A stretch of 64,000 nucleotides of DNA from Verrucomicrobiia bacterium (GTDB taxonomy: Bacteria > Verrucomicrobiota > Verrucomicrobiia > Limisphaerales > JADLHS01): contig JAHCLO010000014.1 of the NCBI GenBank assembly GCA_026125285.1, positions 1 to 64,000 of the forward strand, in the 5' to 3' direction. The notes under the pieces are model-generated. The model saw nothing but the letters and a program-made list of their open reading frames with translations. It made no database searches and was not told where the DNA came from. Each line of letters begins with the position of its first letter. Position 1 is the stretch's first letter. A program made the position numbers and the translations under genes. Below, piece by piece: positions 19,881-29,560 of the stretch.

Positions 19881-20789
19881 ATGAACCGGAACCAACGACC
19901 GTCCGAACCGCCGGCCCACCCGGCTGTGGGTTTTACCTTGATTGAATTGCTTGTGGTCATTGCCATTATCGCCATCCTGGCGTCCATGCTGTTGCCAGCG
20001 CTGGGTTCGGCCCGAAATCGCGCGTGGCGTATTCAGTGCGCTTCGCAGCAGCGCCAACTCGGACTGGGCTTTACGATGTTCGCGACCGACCGGGACGATT
20101 GCTTTTCGCCGGCCGCCTATTACGTGAGCGACACCCGGCAACTGGCGTGGGACACTTGGATTCACCGTTATATCGGCGGCACCGCGCCGGAAAACACTTT
20201 GAACACCGCGCTTGTGCCCACCGCCTACGCGCCCAAGATTGAGAAATGTCCCGCCGACCGATTGCCGACGTTGGAAAGCGATCCTCAATGGGGCTGGGTC
20301 AATTACGGCATGCGCCGCACTTACGCCATGAACAGTGTCGGCCCCACCTGGGGCAGCGAGTGGTGGGTGAACGCGAACAGTCCATTGCCGCGCCTGGACA
20401 TCTCCGGCCGGCACGGCGTTGGGATTTCGTGGGTGGGTCCGGGTGCGGATGGCTACCCGGACTGGGACGCGAAAGGCTACAAGACATCCGTGGTGAAGGA
20501 TCCCGCCGGAACGATTCTGCTGGTGGAACAGCCGAACATCCAAAACGCCGTCGGCAACGCCTGGCCCGCCTTCTGCAACGGCCCGTATGGTAACGGCGAC
20601 CTTTACCAGATGGATCCGAACTTCGCGGCCGCCAAAAATTACGGGAACAACCAGTACGGCATCCACGGCCGACGCTTCAACTACCTGTTCCACGACAACC
20701 ACGTGGAAGCCCTCAAAATCGAGCAGACGGTTGGCCGCGGCACGTTGAGCAATCCGCGCGGCGGCTGGACTGTGATGTCGGGAGACTGA
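19881..20789 (+). CDS. Type II secretion/DUF1559-type pseudopilin (1)
   Basis: A 302-aa prepilin-like protein. Positions 17-40 hold the leader [19 protein letters not shown] with the Gly-Phe cleavage site, the glutamate at +5 and the hydrophobic helix that anchors the pseudopilin in the inner membrane until processing by a PilD-type peptidase. The globular part ends with a HDNHVEAL segment, a variant of the HxxHV/DGHV motif of this phylum's H-X9-DG proteins. It is one of six such proteins in the window. The N-terminal extension of 17 residues before the leader is longer than in E. coli pseudopilins. The function in secretion or fibre formation is unproven. Confidence 0.8.
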   Translation: MNRNQRPSEPPAHPAVGFTLIELLVVIAIIAILASMLLPALGSARNRAWRIQCASQQRQLGLGFTMFATDRDDCFSPAAYYVSDTRQLAWDTWIHRYIGGTAPENTLNTALVPTAYAPKIEKCPADRLPTLESDPQWGWVNYGMRRTYAMNSVGPTWGSEWWVNANSPLPRLDISGRHGVGISWVGPGADGYPDWDAKGYKTSVVKDPAGTILLVEQPNIQNAVGNAWPAFCNGPYGNGDLYQMDPNFAAAKNYGNNQYGIHGRRFNYLFHDNHVEALKIEQTVGRGTLSNPRGGWTVMSGD

Positions 20790-21039
20790 GCGGGGCTCTC
20801 GCAACCTTCGCCAAGGAGCAAGGCTGGGGCGGGCGTGTTTGCCTTTGGAAGCTCCTGTTCAAAACCAGGACCAAGCTGCAGACTGGCGCAATGCCTTGCT
20901 TGCTCACCAATGCAGTTTCTCGCTTCACCCTTCAGCCTGCGTGATGTTCCAACCTCTGCGCCAGACGTTCCATTCCTTAGTGCCTTGCTCGAGAACACGC
21001 ACATGCTCAGGATTTGCCATTCGCGCCTCGCTTTTCCAG

Positions 21040-21572
21040 TTCCGACAATCCCGTCACCACCTTCATCGTCTCCAAACTCACCGTGATGACCAGGCCGAGG
21101 AGGCGGAGGATCTATTGCTCGTCGTCGAGGCGGTTGGGGTCGCTGATATGGCCGTGCTCGTCTTTGGTGACGCGGTATTGGTCAATCACCCATTAAGGGC
21201 GCTACGGCTGCCGAGGCGGTATCTGAACACTGCCGGCGGGATGCCGGACAGCGTCAGGAATTCGTTGCAGAGCAGTCTGAAGGTTGGACGCGTCACTCCG
21301 TGCGCGCCGTCCGACGATTCTGAAGATGCGGCGCGCAGAGGACTGACTCGCCCTACCAATTTCATCTTTTCGACGCGGTAGTTCAGGGGCACATCTTGGT
21401 TTTCGTTACGCTGGAGTCTGTATTCGGCGGCGGATTCGTAATTGACGTGCAGGTCGGCGAGCTTTTTACCGGCGACGGCGAAGGTGTGGAAAAGTGTGGC
21501 GCTGGCTTCTGGGTCGCGATCGGGTTGGGCGTCGCCCTGCATTTTCTCAATGGCGGAGAGGGGGAAGAACGA
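21040..21572 (-). pseudogene. Remnant of type ISP restriction-modification enzyme, C-terminal end
   Basis: Minus-strand fragments resemble the C-terminus of type ISP/Eco57I-like restriction-modification enzymes. The first piece (21572 to about 21360) reads FFPLSAIEKMQGDAQ, then ADLHVNYESAAEY and YRVEKMKL. A second piece, after the insertion at 21283-21357, reads LTLSGIPPAVFRYRLGSRSAL. A third, in another frame, reads WVIDQYRVTKDEHGHISDPN, then an in-frame TAG, then ILRLLGLVITVSLETMKVV. The 75-bp palindromic element separates VEKMKL from LTLSGIPP, which are close together in intact homologues. No N-terminal helicase or methylase part exists here. The rest of 20790-21757 shows nothing else beyond the small hairpin at 21584. 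Confidence 0.75.
21283..21357. repeat. 75-bp imperfect palindromic element, copy 1 (family A)
   Basis: Sequence starting GTTGGACGCGTC and ending CGCCCTACC, with inverted GC-rich arms (in the minus reading GGTAGGGCG, CTGCGCGCC ... GGCGCGCACGG, CGTCCAAC). Its counterpart, also 75 bp, is at 47150-47224 in the opposite orientation. It interrupts the type ISP remnant in frame on one side. Confidence 0.85.
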
Positions 21573-21583
21573 TGCACCGTAGC

Positions 21584-21608
21584 AGCCAACGTCAGTTGGC
21601 TCTGACTT
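21584..21608. repeat. Small hairpin repeat, variant copy (family C)
   Basis: The minus-strand reading AGTCAGAGCCAACTGACGTT has a GCCAAC/GTTGGC stem. The same position in the kinase copies (48506, 49061) has GCCGAC/GTCGGC, so stem pairing is kept by matched changes. It lies at the upstream edge of the type ISP remnant. Confidence 0.7.
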
Positions 21609-21757
21609 CTTGCCGGGTTCCCACCCTCCTGCACGCCCAGTCGTAACCGCTGGTACAGTGGCGCATGACTGTGATACCGAGCCGAATCCACTCCCGGCGT
21701 TGACCGGCATCCAGCGCGGAGGTAGTCTCATTCCCGGGCAAACATTTCATACGGAGA

Positions 21758-22735
21758 ATGTTTCGAGTGCTTCAGTTAATTGCGCGCGTGCGGACTCGCC
21801 TTTTGCGGATGATTCCGGGGCGAAGTTTGTCGCTGGGAATGGGTCTCACCTTGTGCGTGGGGCTCGCTTCGCAGCGGAGTTTCGCCCAGATTTATCCGAC
21901 GAATATGGTCGGCTACGCCAATGTCAGGGTTTCCGCTGGATACAACTTCCTGGTCAATCCTTTCATCACAGGATCTAACAATATCAACGCCGTGCTGTCA
22001 TCGGGTTCAAGTTTGTTGAATGGCGCTCAGGTCTGGCTTTGGAATGGAACCAATCAATCCTTTGAAGCTCCCGCCACCTATTCGCAGGGCGTGGGTTGGA
22101 ACCCGGACATTCAACTCCCGCCCGGCAGGGGTTTTGTGCTGGCGATCACCGCACCGCTGCCGCAATTCCCGATCGTCATGTTCCAAGGCGTGATTCCCAT
22201 GGGCGAATTGTCGAACTTGATCCTCGGCAGTAACAGGCTTTCACTCGTCGGCTCGCTGGTGCCGCAGTCAACTTCACTCGCGGGCCTGGAATACCCGGGT
22301 GTTGACGGGGAGCTTGCCTATCTGTGGAACCCGACCAATCAAGCCTTCATTGATGCTTCGACTTTTTTCAGTGGGTACGGATGGAGCGGTGCGGCGGGAA
22401 GCTCTGGCCCGATCCTACCAATTGCCCACGCCGTTTTTGTTCAGCGACCAGGCCCCGACACGAACTGGACGCGTCGGTTTTTCATTTCTATGGCTCGAAC
22501 TGCCGGGGCCAGTAGCCGAACTGACTCAGAGTTGGCAATCACTTCGATAGTGATCGAGAAATCGGACATCAAGCTGCTGGTGATGGTGCCTGCGGGGGCT
22601 GCTTACGACTTGTGGTTTTCCCGCGACGGCACAACCTGGAAATCGGTCGCCACCAAGCAAGCCAGTCCCGTTTGGAGGGGAACTTATCCTGGCGGAACTC
22701 ATGGCTATTACCGGGCAGTGAAGTCGGCCAGATGA
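21758..22735 (+). CDS. Secreted beta-rich protein of unknown function
   Basis: A 325-aa predicted secreted protein. The likely signal peptide is at about 20-44 (SLSLGMGLTLCVGLASQRSF). The mature part begins with IYPTNMVGYANVRVSAGYN, a motif typical of verrucomicrobial exported proteins that open with VGYxNVxxxAG. Two imperfect halves are visible: LLNGAQVWLWNGTNQSFEA and VDGELAYLWNPTNQAFID share the WNxTNQ-F pattern and probably form a repeat. No enzyme motif is seen. It is 12 bases upstream of the next secreted protein, so they form an operon. Confidence 0.65.
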   Translation: MFRVLQLIARVRTRLLRMIPGRSLSLGMGLTLCVGLASQRSFAQIYPTNMVGYANVRVSAGYNFLVNPFITGSNNINAVLSSGSSLLNGAQVWLWNGTNQSFEAPATYSQGVGWNPDIQLPPGRGFVLAITAPLPQFPIVMFQGVIPMGELSNLILGSNRLSLVGSLVPQSTSLAGLEYPGVDGELAYLWNPTNQAFIDASTFFSGYGWSGAAGSSGPILPIAHAVFVQRPGPDTNWTRRFFISMARTAGASSRTDSELAITSIVIEKSDIKLLVMVPAGAAYDLWFSRDGTTWKSVATKQASPVWRGTYPGGTHGYYRAVKSAR

Positions 22736-22747
22736 CGGAGAGCTATC

Positions 22748-23764
22748 GTGACCAGCCACAACCAGCATATTCGCTCCGCCACCCCAATGCTGGCCAGCTT
22801 GGGGTTGGCACTCTGGACATTCACTGGCGGCACCACTTTGCGGGCGCAGAGCTGGGTTCATTTTGGAAACAACAGTTCATCGTTGGTTTACAGTGGAGGG
22901 ACGGGGCTACCGGTAACCAGCGCGGATGGAGTGAAGGCCGCGCTGTATTTCGCGCCGCCATATTCTTCGGTTTACCAGATGGCCGGCGGTGCAGTGGATG
23001 TCGGAACCCCGGTTCCGGGGGCGATTACCGGTGGAACACGGGAGATTGTCTTTCAACCTGGCACGACAATTCACGTGCAGGTGCGCGCCTGGTTTGGCGG
23101 CCATGCGAGCTACGAGGCCGCCCAAGCTGCTGGAGCGTGGGTTGGACAATCCCCAACCATCGAGATGACCACGGGCGGCGGCGGCGCCCCGCCCACCATC
23201 CCAACCTCCCTCACGGCGAACGGACTTCAGAGTTTTCTCGTGCCGCATTTCCTCACACCACCTCCCTCCCTTGCCACCCTGCCGGCAACCAGTGTGACTT
23301 CGACCAGCGCGGTTTTGAATGCCACGGTGACACCACGAACCTGGGCGGTACAGGTCCAGTTCGAGTGGGGGACCACCAACTTTGACAACTCCACCCCCAT
23401 CCAGTCTTATAGCAGCAGTTTCAGCCCCGTGACGGTTCAGACCGCCATTGCGGGACTCCAAGATGGCTCGACGTATCATTTTCGCGCAAGAGTCGTTTAC
23501 AGCGGGGCGGTAATCCTTGGGGAGAACCGCAGTTTCGCCTGGCTGCCGACGGCACCGGTCATCGAACCGGAGCATGATTTCCATTTGGGCAGGTTCACAC
23601 TTCAATTCACAGGAGCAATCGGGCAGGTATATCTCGTTCAAACGTCCACCAATCTGATCGAATGGACGACCGCAGGTGACGCGCTGGATCTGCAGAACGG
23701 CGGCTTCAGGTTTGGAGAAGCGGCGACCTCGGGGCAAAGATTCTATCGAGTGCTGCTGCCGTGA
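22748..23764 (+). CDS. Secreted fibronectin-III-like protein
   Basis: A 338-aa exported protein with signal peptide at about 9-33 (SATPMLASLGLALWTFTGG). Residues about 180-265 form an FN3-like domain (ATSVTSTSAVLNATVTP, then STYHFRARVVYSG). The C-terminal module with YLVQTSTNLIEWTTAG and GQRFYRVLLP is the TSTNLxxW module common at the ends of verrucomicrobial surface proteins. An adhesive or wall-binding role is likely. No catalytic motif is seen. Confidence 0.65.
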   Translation: MTSHNQHIRSATPMLASLGLALWTFTGGTTLRAQSWVHFGNNSSSLVYSGGTGLPVTSADGVKAALYFAPPYSSVYQMAGGAVDVGTPVPGAITGGTREIVFQPGTTIHVQVRAWFGGHASYEAAQAAGAWVGQSPTIEMTTGGGGAPPTIPTSLTANGLQSFLVPHFLTPPPSLATLPATSVTSTSAVLNATVTPRTWAVQVQFEWGTTNFDNSTPIQSYSSSFSPVTVQTAIAGLQDGSTYHFRARVVYSGAVILGENRSFAWLPTAPVIEPEHDFHLGRFTLQFTGAIGQVYLVQTSTNLIEWTTAGDALDLQNGGFRFGEAATSGQRFYRVLLP

Positions 23765-24132
23765 CCGATGAGATGGCTGCATTGAATCGCTTCAGGCATT
23801 GAAGCTGACGCGCGAACCGGACACCCAGACTATTCAAGGCTATTGTCCATGTCACACCGACCGCAGCATCACCGACCCGGGTGGTTCCTGGCACAGTGCG
23901 CGGGGAGTTCGCGCCGAGGCGATGCTGTTCGGAGCCGGGCGCGTTGATTCCTTCAAGTTTGCGATTGGAACGGCCCCGTCATGGTCCGACCCGCCCGACA
24001 TTGACTATCTCTGGTCGTGAGGCAGGCCAAGTTCGACTCCAGACCCTGACGCCGGGTTGCGCGCTGGCTGTATGCTAAAAAGACAAGCGAAAGCCGCTTT
24101 TACCGGTTGTCGGCCCGACGCAAACTGACACC
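23765..24132. other. Intergenic gap without recognised gene
   Basis: About 370 bases between the FN3-like gene and the next pseudopilin. Short open frames exist but none has recognisable motifs. No hairpin, tRNA or repeat was seen. Confidence 0.5.
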
Positions 24133-24915
<783 letters not shown>

Positions 24916-24974
24916 CGCCAACCCCAATTTCATTCCGCGCAAATTTCAATCCTTAACCCCAAATCAAACCTCAC

Positions 24975-27353
24975 ATGACTAAACAAGCAAACGTTGGGAA
25001 TACTGGCATTGGCGGGTCGCTGGCGGTGGCCCTGCTGATTTTCGCGGCACTTTCGGTGCCTGGGTCCGCTCGCGGCGGGGTCAATGTTTTCTTCAACGAA
25101 ACCTTCGAGTCCTATCCGGTTTCCGCAACCCCGAACGCCTTCACCAATGGTGGTCCCTGGACCTGGATTCAGGGGGTGACCGGGGATCCGCCCACGGAGT
25201 ATAACTTCAGTATGTCCCGGATCTTCCAAGCCACCACCGGGGGCAGTGGCTTCAACTCCAAAGGCTGGATCACGCAATATACCAATCAGACGGTGCGTGC
25301 GGAGATTCCTCTGGCCAGCTTGGCGGGCACGGAGTTCGCAGATGGCGCGGGCAATCTGAAGCCCGAAAACTACTACGTGCTGCGCTTCATCACCGGGGTG
25401 GACACGGTAACCGCCGCGCGGACCAATCGCGTGGGTTTCTCGCTCGTCCCCAGCAGCGGCAGCTTGACCTACCTGGGCGGCAGCAACCTGGCCGGTAACA
25501 TCGTTTTCACCAACGCCGGCATGGTCAACTTCTCGGGCGAAATCTGGACCTACAGCACTTCGGTGGGCAAAACCGACGGTCGCAAATTCGCTGTGGTATT
25601 CACGGGTAACGGCCTCACGACCTCCAGCTCTTTGACCTTTGACTTCCGGAGCATTGGCAGCCTGGCCGATTCAGCCACCGGCACCATGCAGGCATTCCTG
25701 ATCCTCGATGACGTCACCGTCGAAGTCATTTCTGGCGCGCCGGTGGCGGTGCAGAATCCGGAATCGTCCACCAAGCTGGCGGGCGAATCCGTCACGTTCA
25801 ACGGAGACATCAGCAATGCGACCAGTTATCAATGGTTCAAGGATGGGGAACCCATCCCCGGCGCCACCGGCAACGAATACACCATCCCGTTCCTGACCGT
25901 GCCGGATGCCGGAGCTTATGTGCTGCGCGGCATCAATGCCTTGGGTTCAGCCGATACCGCGGCGGCCGTGCTGACGGTGATTGATACCAACGCACCGACG
26001 ATCTTGAGCGCCAGTGCCACGCTCGGGTTTGACCGCGTCTCGGTGATCTTCAACGAGCCGGTCACAGAAGAGAGCGCGTCCAACGTGGCGAACTATTCCT
26101 TCGAGGGCGGCAACCCCGGCGTATATGAAGTAATTCGTATCAATGCCACCACTGTGCAGTTGGTCACCAGTCCGATGGCCGCCGGCTCGACCTATGTCGT
26201 CCAGATCACCGACATCATTGACTTGGGCGGCAACGCCAGCGCGCCGGGAGCGCAGGCCAGTTTCACCGCGCCAGTTCCCGTGCCCGTGGTCTTCTACAAC
26301 GCCGGGGTGGAAGGCAATCCGCCCGTGGCACCAGACCCGGCGTCGCCAGCAGCCGGGCGCTGGACTTTCCTGCGGGGCACGAATGAGCTGCTTTCGGCGA
26401 CGGGCCTTTCGCCCGATGTCGGCACCGGCTTGAACGCGTGGAACATTACCGACAACACCCCCCAGGCTGGTCAGTTCATTGACTACCGGTGGGCCTTTCC
26501 CAAGGAATCCCACGACACCGCTCGCACCAACGGCTGGCGCTATCGAGTGCGTGCCCGGTTCGTGGACGATTTCAATACCGGCGTTTGCATCGCGGCGATC
26601 TACGGCGATGCCACGGGCCGCCGTTACGTGATGTTCTTCGATGTATCCGGTATTGACCTGGACCTGCAAGTCCAGTTGGTCGGCGGCGTCACCACCAATG
26701 TGACCTCGTTTGGAGCCGGGGCTTTTGATTACCACACGCATGAGTTGGTGTTCGATCCGCTGACGCAGCGCGTGTCCTACTACTTCGACGGAACTCTGAT
26801 CTACTCCGGCTGGAACGGCGACACCTCCACCGCTTACAACGGCCCCCTCTTTGGCGCCGGATCGAGTGCCAACATGGGCAGTGTGAACTTCAACGAGGTG
26901 GAATTCAGCGTGGCCAACGCCAATGCCGCCATCGGCATTGTGACGAACCCGGCAAGCCTCACCGTCGCCCCGGGCGAGAGCGTTACGCTGACTGGTTTCG
27001 CCAGCGGCTTCGTCGGTGGGTATCAATGGTACAAAGACGGCGAAGCCATTGCCGGGGCAACCAGCCGCAGCTACACCATTGCTGCGGTTACGGAAGCCAA
27101 CGCCGGCCAGTACACCTTCCGGGCGTTCAACTCGACGATGGAAGTGGAAAGCGAAACAGCGACGTTGACGGTGGCCGCGCAGCCGGTGGTCAGCGTGGCG
27201 ATGGATAATGGCCAGGTGGTCGTGACCTTTACCGGGGTGCTTCAATCGGCGTCCAACGCGACCGGGCCGTTCACCGACGTGTCGCCGTTACCGACAAGTC
27301 CGCTCATCCTCACTAATCCGACAGGCTCGCTGTTCTTCCGGTCCCGCAATTGA
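24975..27353 (+). CDS. Large secreted Ig-like domain protein
   Basis: A 792-aa exported protein. Signal peptide about 10-35 (GGSLAVALLIFAALSVPGSA). Ig-like domains at about 265-335 and 665-735 share the SYQWFKDGEPIPGATGNEYT and GYQWYKDGEAIAGATSRSYT patterns. A Big-type cadherin-like segment with AGSTYVVQITDIIDLGGN lies near 415, and a LamG-like region is around 500-650 (VCIAAIYGDATGRRYVMFFD). The C-terminus, with ATGPFTDVSPLP, is a TSTNLxxW-like module. It probably acts as an adhesin or matrix protein at the cell surface. No enzyme motif was seen. Confidence 0.75.
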   Translation: MTKQANVGNTGIGGSLAVALLIFAALSVPGSARGGVNVFFNETFESYPVSATPNAFTNGGPWTWIQGVTGDPPTEYNFSMSRIFQATTGGSGFNSKGWITQYTNQTVRAEIPLASLAGTEFADGAGNLKPENYYVLRFITGVDTVTAARTNRVGFSLVPSSGSLTYLGGSNLAGNIVFTNAGMVNFSGEIWTYSTSVGKTDGRKFAVVFTGNGLTTSSSLTFDFRSIGSLADSATGTMQAFLILDDVTVEVISGAPVAVQNPESSTKLAGESVTFNGDISNATSYQWFKDGEPIPGATGNEYTIPFLTVPDAGAYVLRGINALGSADTAAAVLTVIDTNAPTILSASATLGFDRVSVIFNEPVTEESASNVANYSFEGGNPGVYEVIRINATTVQLVTSPMAAGSTYVVQITDIIDLGGNASAPGAQASFTAPVPVPVVFYNAGVEGNPPVAPDPASPAAGRWTFLRGTNELLSATGLSPDVGTGLNAWNITDNTPQAGQFIDYRWAFPKESHDTARTNGWRYRVRARFVDDFNTGVCIAAIYGDATGRRYVMFFDVSGIDLDLQVQLVGGVTTNVTSFGAGAFDYHTHELVFDPLTQRVSYYFDGTLIYSGWNGDTSTAYNGPLFGAGSSANMGSVNFNEVEFSVANANAAIGIVTNPASLTVAPGESVTLTGFASGFVGGYQWYKDGEAIAGATSRSYTIAAVTEANAGQYTFRAFNSTMEVESETATLTVAAQPVVSVAMDNGQVVVTFTGVLQSASNATGPFTDVSPLPTSPLILTNPTGSLFFRSRN

Positions 27354-27390
27354 CCGGGCAGCGGACGGCTTCGCTTTCTTGAAGAGAAAA

Positions 27391-27416
27391 GGGCGGTTGG
27401 TTTGAGCCAACCGCCC
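27391..27416. terminator. Hairpin between Ig protein and R-M locus
   Basis: Perfect 10-bp arms GGGCGGTTGG and CCAACCGCCC with loop TTTGAG. No T tract follows on the plus strand. It has an A run before it, so it would terminate better on the minus strand. It separates the Ig gene from the restriction-modification locus. Confidence 0.55.
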
Positions 27417-27458
27417 TGAGATTCTCAGTTGACACCGTACTGCGATCGTGTCAGAAGG

Positions 27459-27483
27459 TGTCTTGACAAGTTCAGTCAAGACA
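27459..27483 (+). promoter_or_regulatory. Candidate C-box operator of the control protein
   Basis: The 9-bp arms TGTCTTGAC (27459-27467) and GTCAAGACA (27475-27483) are perfectly complementary around a 7-base spacer, and the right arm abuts the ATG at 27484. A second shorter inverted repeat TGACAC...GTGTCA lies just upstream at 27430-27453. A TTGACA-like element overlaps it. This is the expected layout of autoregulatory C-boxes in restriction-modification operons. Confidence 0.6.
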
Positions 27484-27795
27484 ATGCCGGACAAATCCAG
27501 CTTTGGCGAATTTATTCGCAAGATGCGGCAAGACCGCGAAGAACCGCTTCGCGTTGTTGCTGCAGCAGTGGATATTGATTCCACGTTGCTAAGCAAGCTG
27601 GAGCACGGCGATAGATTCCCGACCGAGGCGCAGATTTCCAAATTCGCCAGGTTTTTCAAAGTCTCCGAGGGAGAACTGAAGGGGCGGGTGATTGCGGACA
27701 AGGTCACGTCAGAATATGACGACGAGGAAGCGGCCTTGCACGCAGCCCAAATTCTCAAGGAACGAGCCACGCCTTACAGAACCAGCTCGAAATGA
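27484..27795 (+). CDS. HTH XRE-family control (C) protein of restriction-modification locus
   Basis: A 103-aa XRE/Cro-type regulator. The helix-turn-helix is at about 18-60 (MRQDREEPLRVVAAAVDIDS, TLLSKLEHGDRFPTEAQI). Such proteins time expression of R-M genes by binding C-boxes in front of their own gene. The ATG at 27484 was chosen over an upstream GTG/TTG-type extension because the inverted repeat lies immediately before it. It overlaps the first methyltransferase by 4 bases (ATGA), so the genes are coupled. Confidence 0.75.
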   Translation: MPDKSSFGEFIRKMRQDREEPLRVVAAAVDIDSTLLSKLEHGDRFPTEAQISKFARFFKVSEGELKGRVIADKVTSEYDDEEAALHAAQILKERATPYRTSSK

Positions 27796-28646
27796 CAAAG
27801 GGACAAATATTCACGGAACACGGCGTGCGCATGCGCCTCCAAGATTCACTTGAAGGCATGGCAGAGTTGCCCCCGCAGTCATTCGACCTGGCGATTGCCG
27901 ATCCGCCTTATGGCGCTTCCACGACGGCGACTTGGAAGATTGATCGCGGCCACGCGCTTGCCGGCATGGGCGGGGCGTGGAAGCTGGCGGCTCATTCGTG
28001 GGATCAGCTTTGCAACATCGAAGGATTCGAGGGGACGATGGCTTTTCTTTCGGAACTAAAGCGGTTGATCAAACCGACCGGCTCGATTTGGGTTCACGCT
28101 ACTTACCACAACGCCGGAGTGGTCAACGTCGCTTGCCAGATCCTCGGTCTGGAGATTATCAACGAGGTGATTTGGTTCAAACGGAACGCTTTCCCAAACC
28201 TCTCGGCGCGCCGGCTCACGGCCAGTCACGAAACCATTTTTTGGATTCATACCGGCGGCAAGCAGCGCCAATACCGCTTCAATTACGATGACGTCAAGGC
28301 GGCGCACTTCCCGGAAGACAACCTGAAGGAGCGCGGGAAACAACTGCGGACGGTTTGGGATATTCCGAACAACAAGAGTCGCGACGAACTCGAGTCCGGC
28401 TCGCATCCCACGCAGAAGCCGCTCCGGCTGACCGAGCGGTTGCTTTTGATCGCCGGTTTGCGCGGCGGAAAACTGCTCGTTCCATTTCTCGGCTCGGGCA
28501 CGGAGGTCATCGCGGGCATGAGATTCGGAATGGAATCCACGGGGTTTGAGATTGATCGCAATTATTTTGACCTCGCCTGCAAGCGAGTCCGGCAGGAAAT
28601 TGAGCAGACACAAGCCGCGCCAAAACTTGACCTCGTGCCATGCTGA
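27792..28646 (+). CDS. Site-specific DNA methyltransferase, beta-class (M1)
   Basis: A 284-aa amino-methyltransferase. The catalytic motif IV LAIADPPYGAS at about 32-42 precedes the AdoMet-binding motif I (VPFLGSGTE near 230). This order defines the beta class, which includes many type II enzymes such as DpnA. The C-terminal SHPTQKPLRLTERLL is also conserved in that class. The DPPY suggests N6-adenine methylation. It overlaps the start of the second methyltransferase by 7 bases. The specificity cannot be told from sequence. Confidence 0.9.
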   Translation: MTKGQIFTEHGVRMRLQDSLEGMAELPPQSFDLAIADPPYGASTTATWKIDRGHALAGMGGAWKLAAHSWDQLCNIEGFEGTMAFLSELKRLIKPTGSIWVHATYHNAGVVNVACQILGLEIINEVIWFKRNAFPNLSARRLTASHETIFWIHTGGKQRQYRFNYDDVKAAHFPEDNLKERGKQLRTVWDIPNNKSRDELESGSHPTQKPLRLTERLLLIAGLRGGKLLVPFLGSGTEVIAGMRFGMESTGFEIDRNYFDLACKRVRQEIEQTQAAPKLDLVPC

Positions 28647-29560
28647 TCGCCGATAATCCCTTCGAGCCGGTCATCAAATGGTCCGGCAGCAAGCGTTCGG
28701 TTGCAGCGAGCCTGCGGAATTTATTTCCGCGAGCCGCGCGATATTTCGAGCCGTTTGTCGGCGGCGGCGCGATGCTGCCGTTCCGTCCGTGCCGTGACGC
28801 GGTCGCGGGAGATGTCATTGAGGAGTTGATTGACCTTTGGGTTTGCATCCGCGACGAGCCGGACAGAACCGCGACTGAATACAAGAAGCGCTGGCACAAA
28901 CTACAAGACGAGGGGCACACCGCCTACTACGCGATCCGCGATACATTCAATCGGACGCGCAACCCGCACGATTTTCTTTTTCTCACGCGCACTTGCGTGA
29001 ACGGGCTGATTCGCTTCAACGGTGACGGCGATTTCAACAACTCGCTTCACCACACGCGCCCCGGCATCGCGCCGCAACGGCTTCGCGAAATCATCCGCAA
29101 GTGGAGCGTCGCGCTTCAAGGTGTGTCGTTCGCCAAAGCTGACTACCGCGAAACCCTGTCCCCGGTGGCGGCTGATGATCTGGTTTTTCTCGACCCGCCT
29201 TACGCCGCAACGCGCGGCAGGTATTCGCAGGAGAAATTTGACGTGGGGGGATTCTACGCCGAGTTGGGTCGTTTGAACGACGTTGGCGCAAAGTGGATCG
29301 TCACATTCGATGGCTACGCTGGGGAGCGAACCTACGAAGAATCGCTGCCGAAAGGCCTTTTCGAGATGCGGCTGGCGTTGCCTACGGGAAATTCCCCGTT
29401 CACCAAGCTCATGCGAACCGGCGTGGACGCGGTGGTCGAGTCAGTGTATTTGAACTTTGAGCCGCCCGCCAAAATTCTCCGCGGCTTCTCGGATGATCGG
29501 AACGAGAAAGCTCGCGTTGGCGTTGGTCTTGAGGTGGAGCAGGGTTGCCTTTTCGTTTGA
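28640..29560 (+). CDS. Dam-like adenine DNA methyltransferase, alpha-class (M2)
   Basis: A 306-aa D12-class enzyme. The N-terminal KWSGSKRSVAASLRNLFP and YFEPFVGGGAMLP (motifs X and I) and the catalytic VFLDPPYAAT near residue 185 follow the Dam/DpnM order. With M1 it gives the pair seen in MboI/DpnII-like systems, so one could protect each strand of an asymmetric site, or both could act on one site in different contexts. The last 120 bases are antisense to the 3' end of the endonuclease gene. The extreme C-terminus may not be conserved. Confidence 0.88.
   Translation: MLIADNPFEPVIKWSGSKRSVAASLRNLFPRAARYFEPFVGGGAMLPFRPCRDAVAGDVIEELIDLWVCIRDEPDRTATEYKKRWHKLQDEGHTAYYAIRDTFNRTRNPHDFLFLTRTCVNGLIRFNGDGDFNNSLHHTRPGIAPQRLREIIRKWSVALQGVSFAKADYRETLSPVAADDLVFLDPPYAATRGRYSQEKFDVGGFYAELGRLNDVGAKWIVTFDGYAGERTYEESLPKGLFEMRLALPTGNSPFTKLMRTGVDAVVESVYLNFEPPAKILRGFSDDRNEKARVGVGLEVEQGCLFV

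Noticed and set aside
20681-21004. Minus-strand frame after the pseudopilin gene
   Set aside because: It overlaps the pseudopilin end and has no recognisable domain. It is probably decayed sequence adjoining the type ISP remnant.
23799-24020. Small plus-strand frame in the intergenic gap
   Set aside because: Only 73 codons, no motif and no signal peptide. Likely chance.
25947-27245. Minus-strand frame of 432 codons
   Set aside because: Antisense to the Ig-domain protein and lacks any motif.
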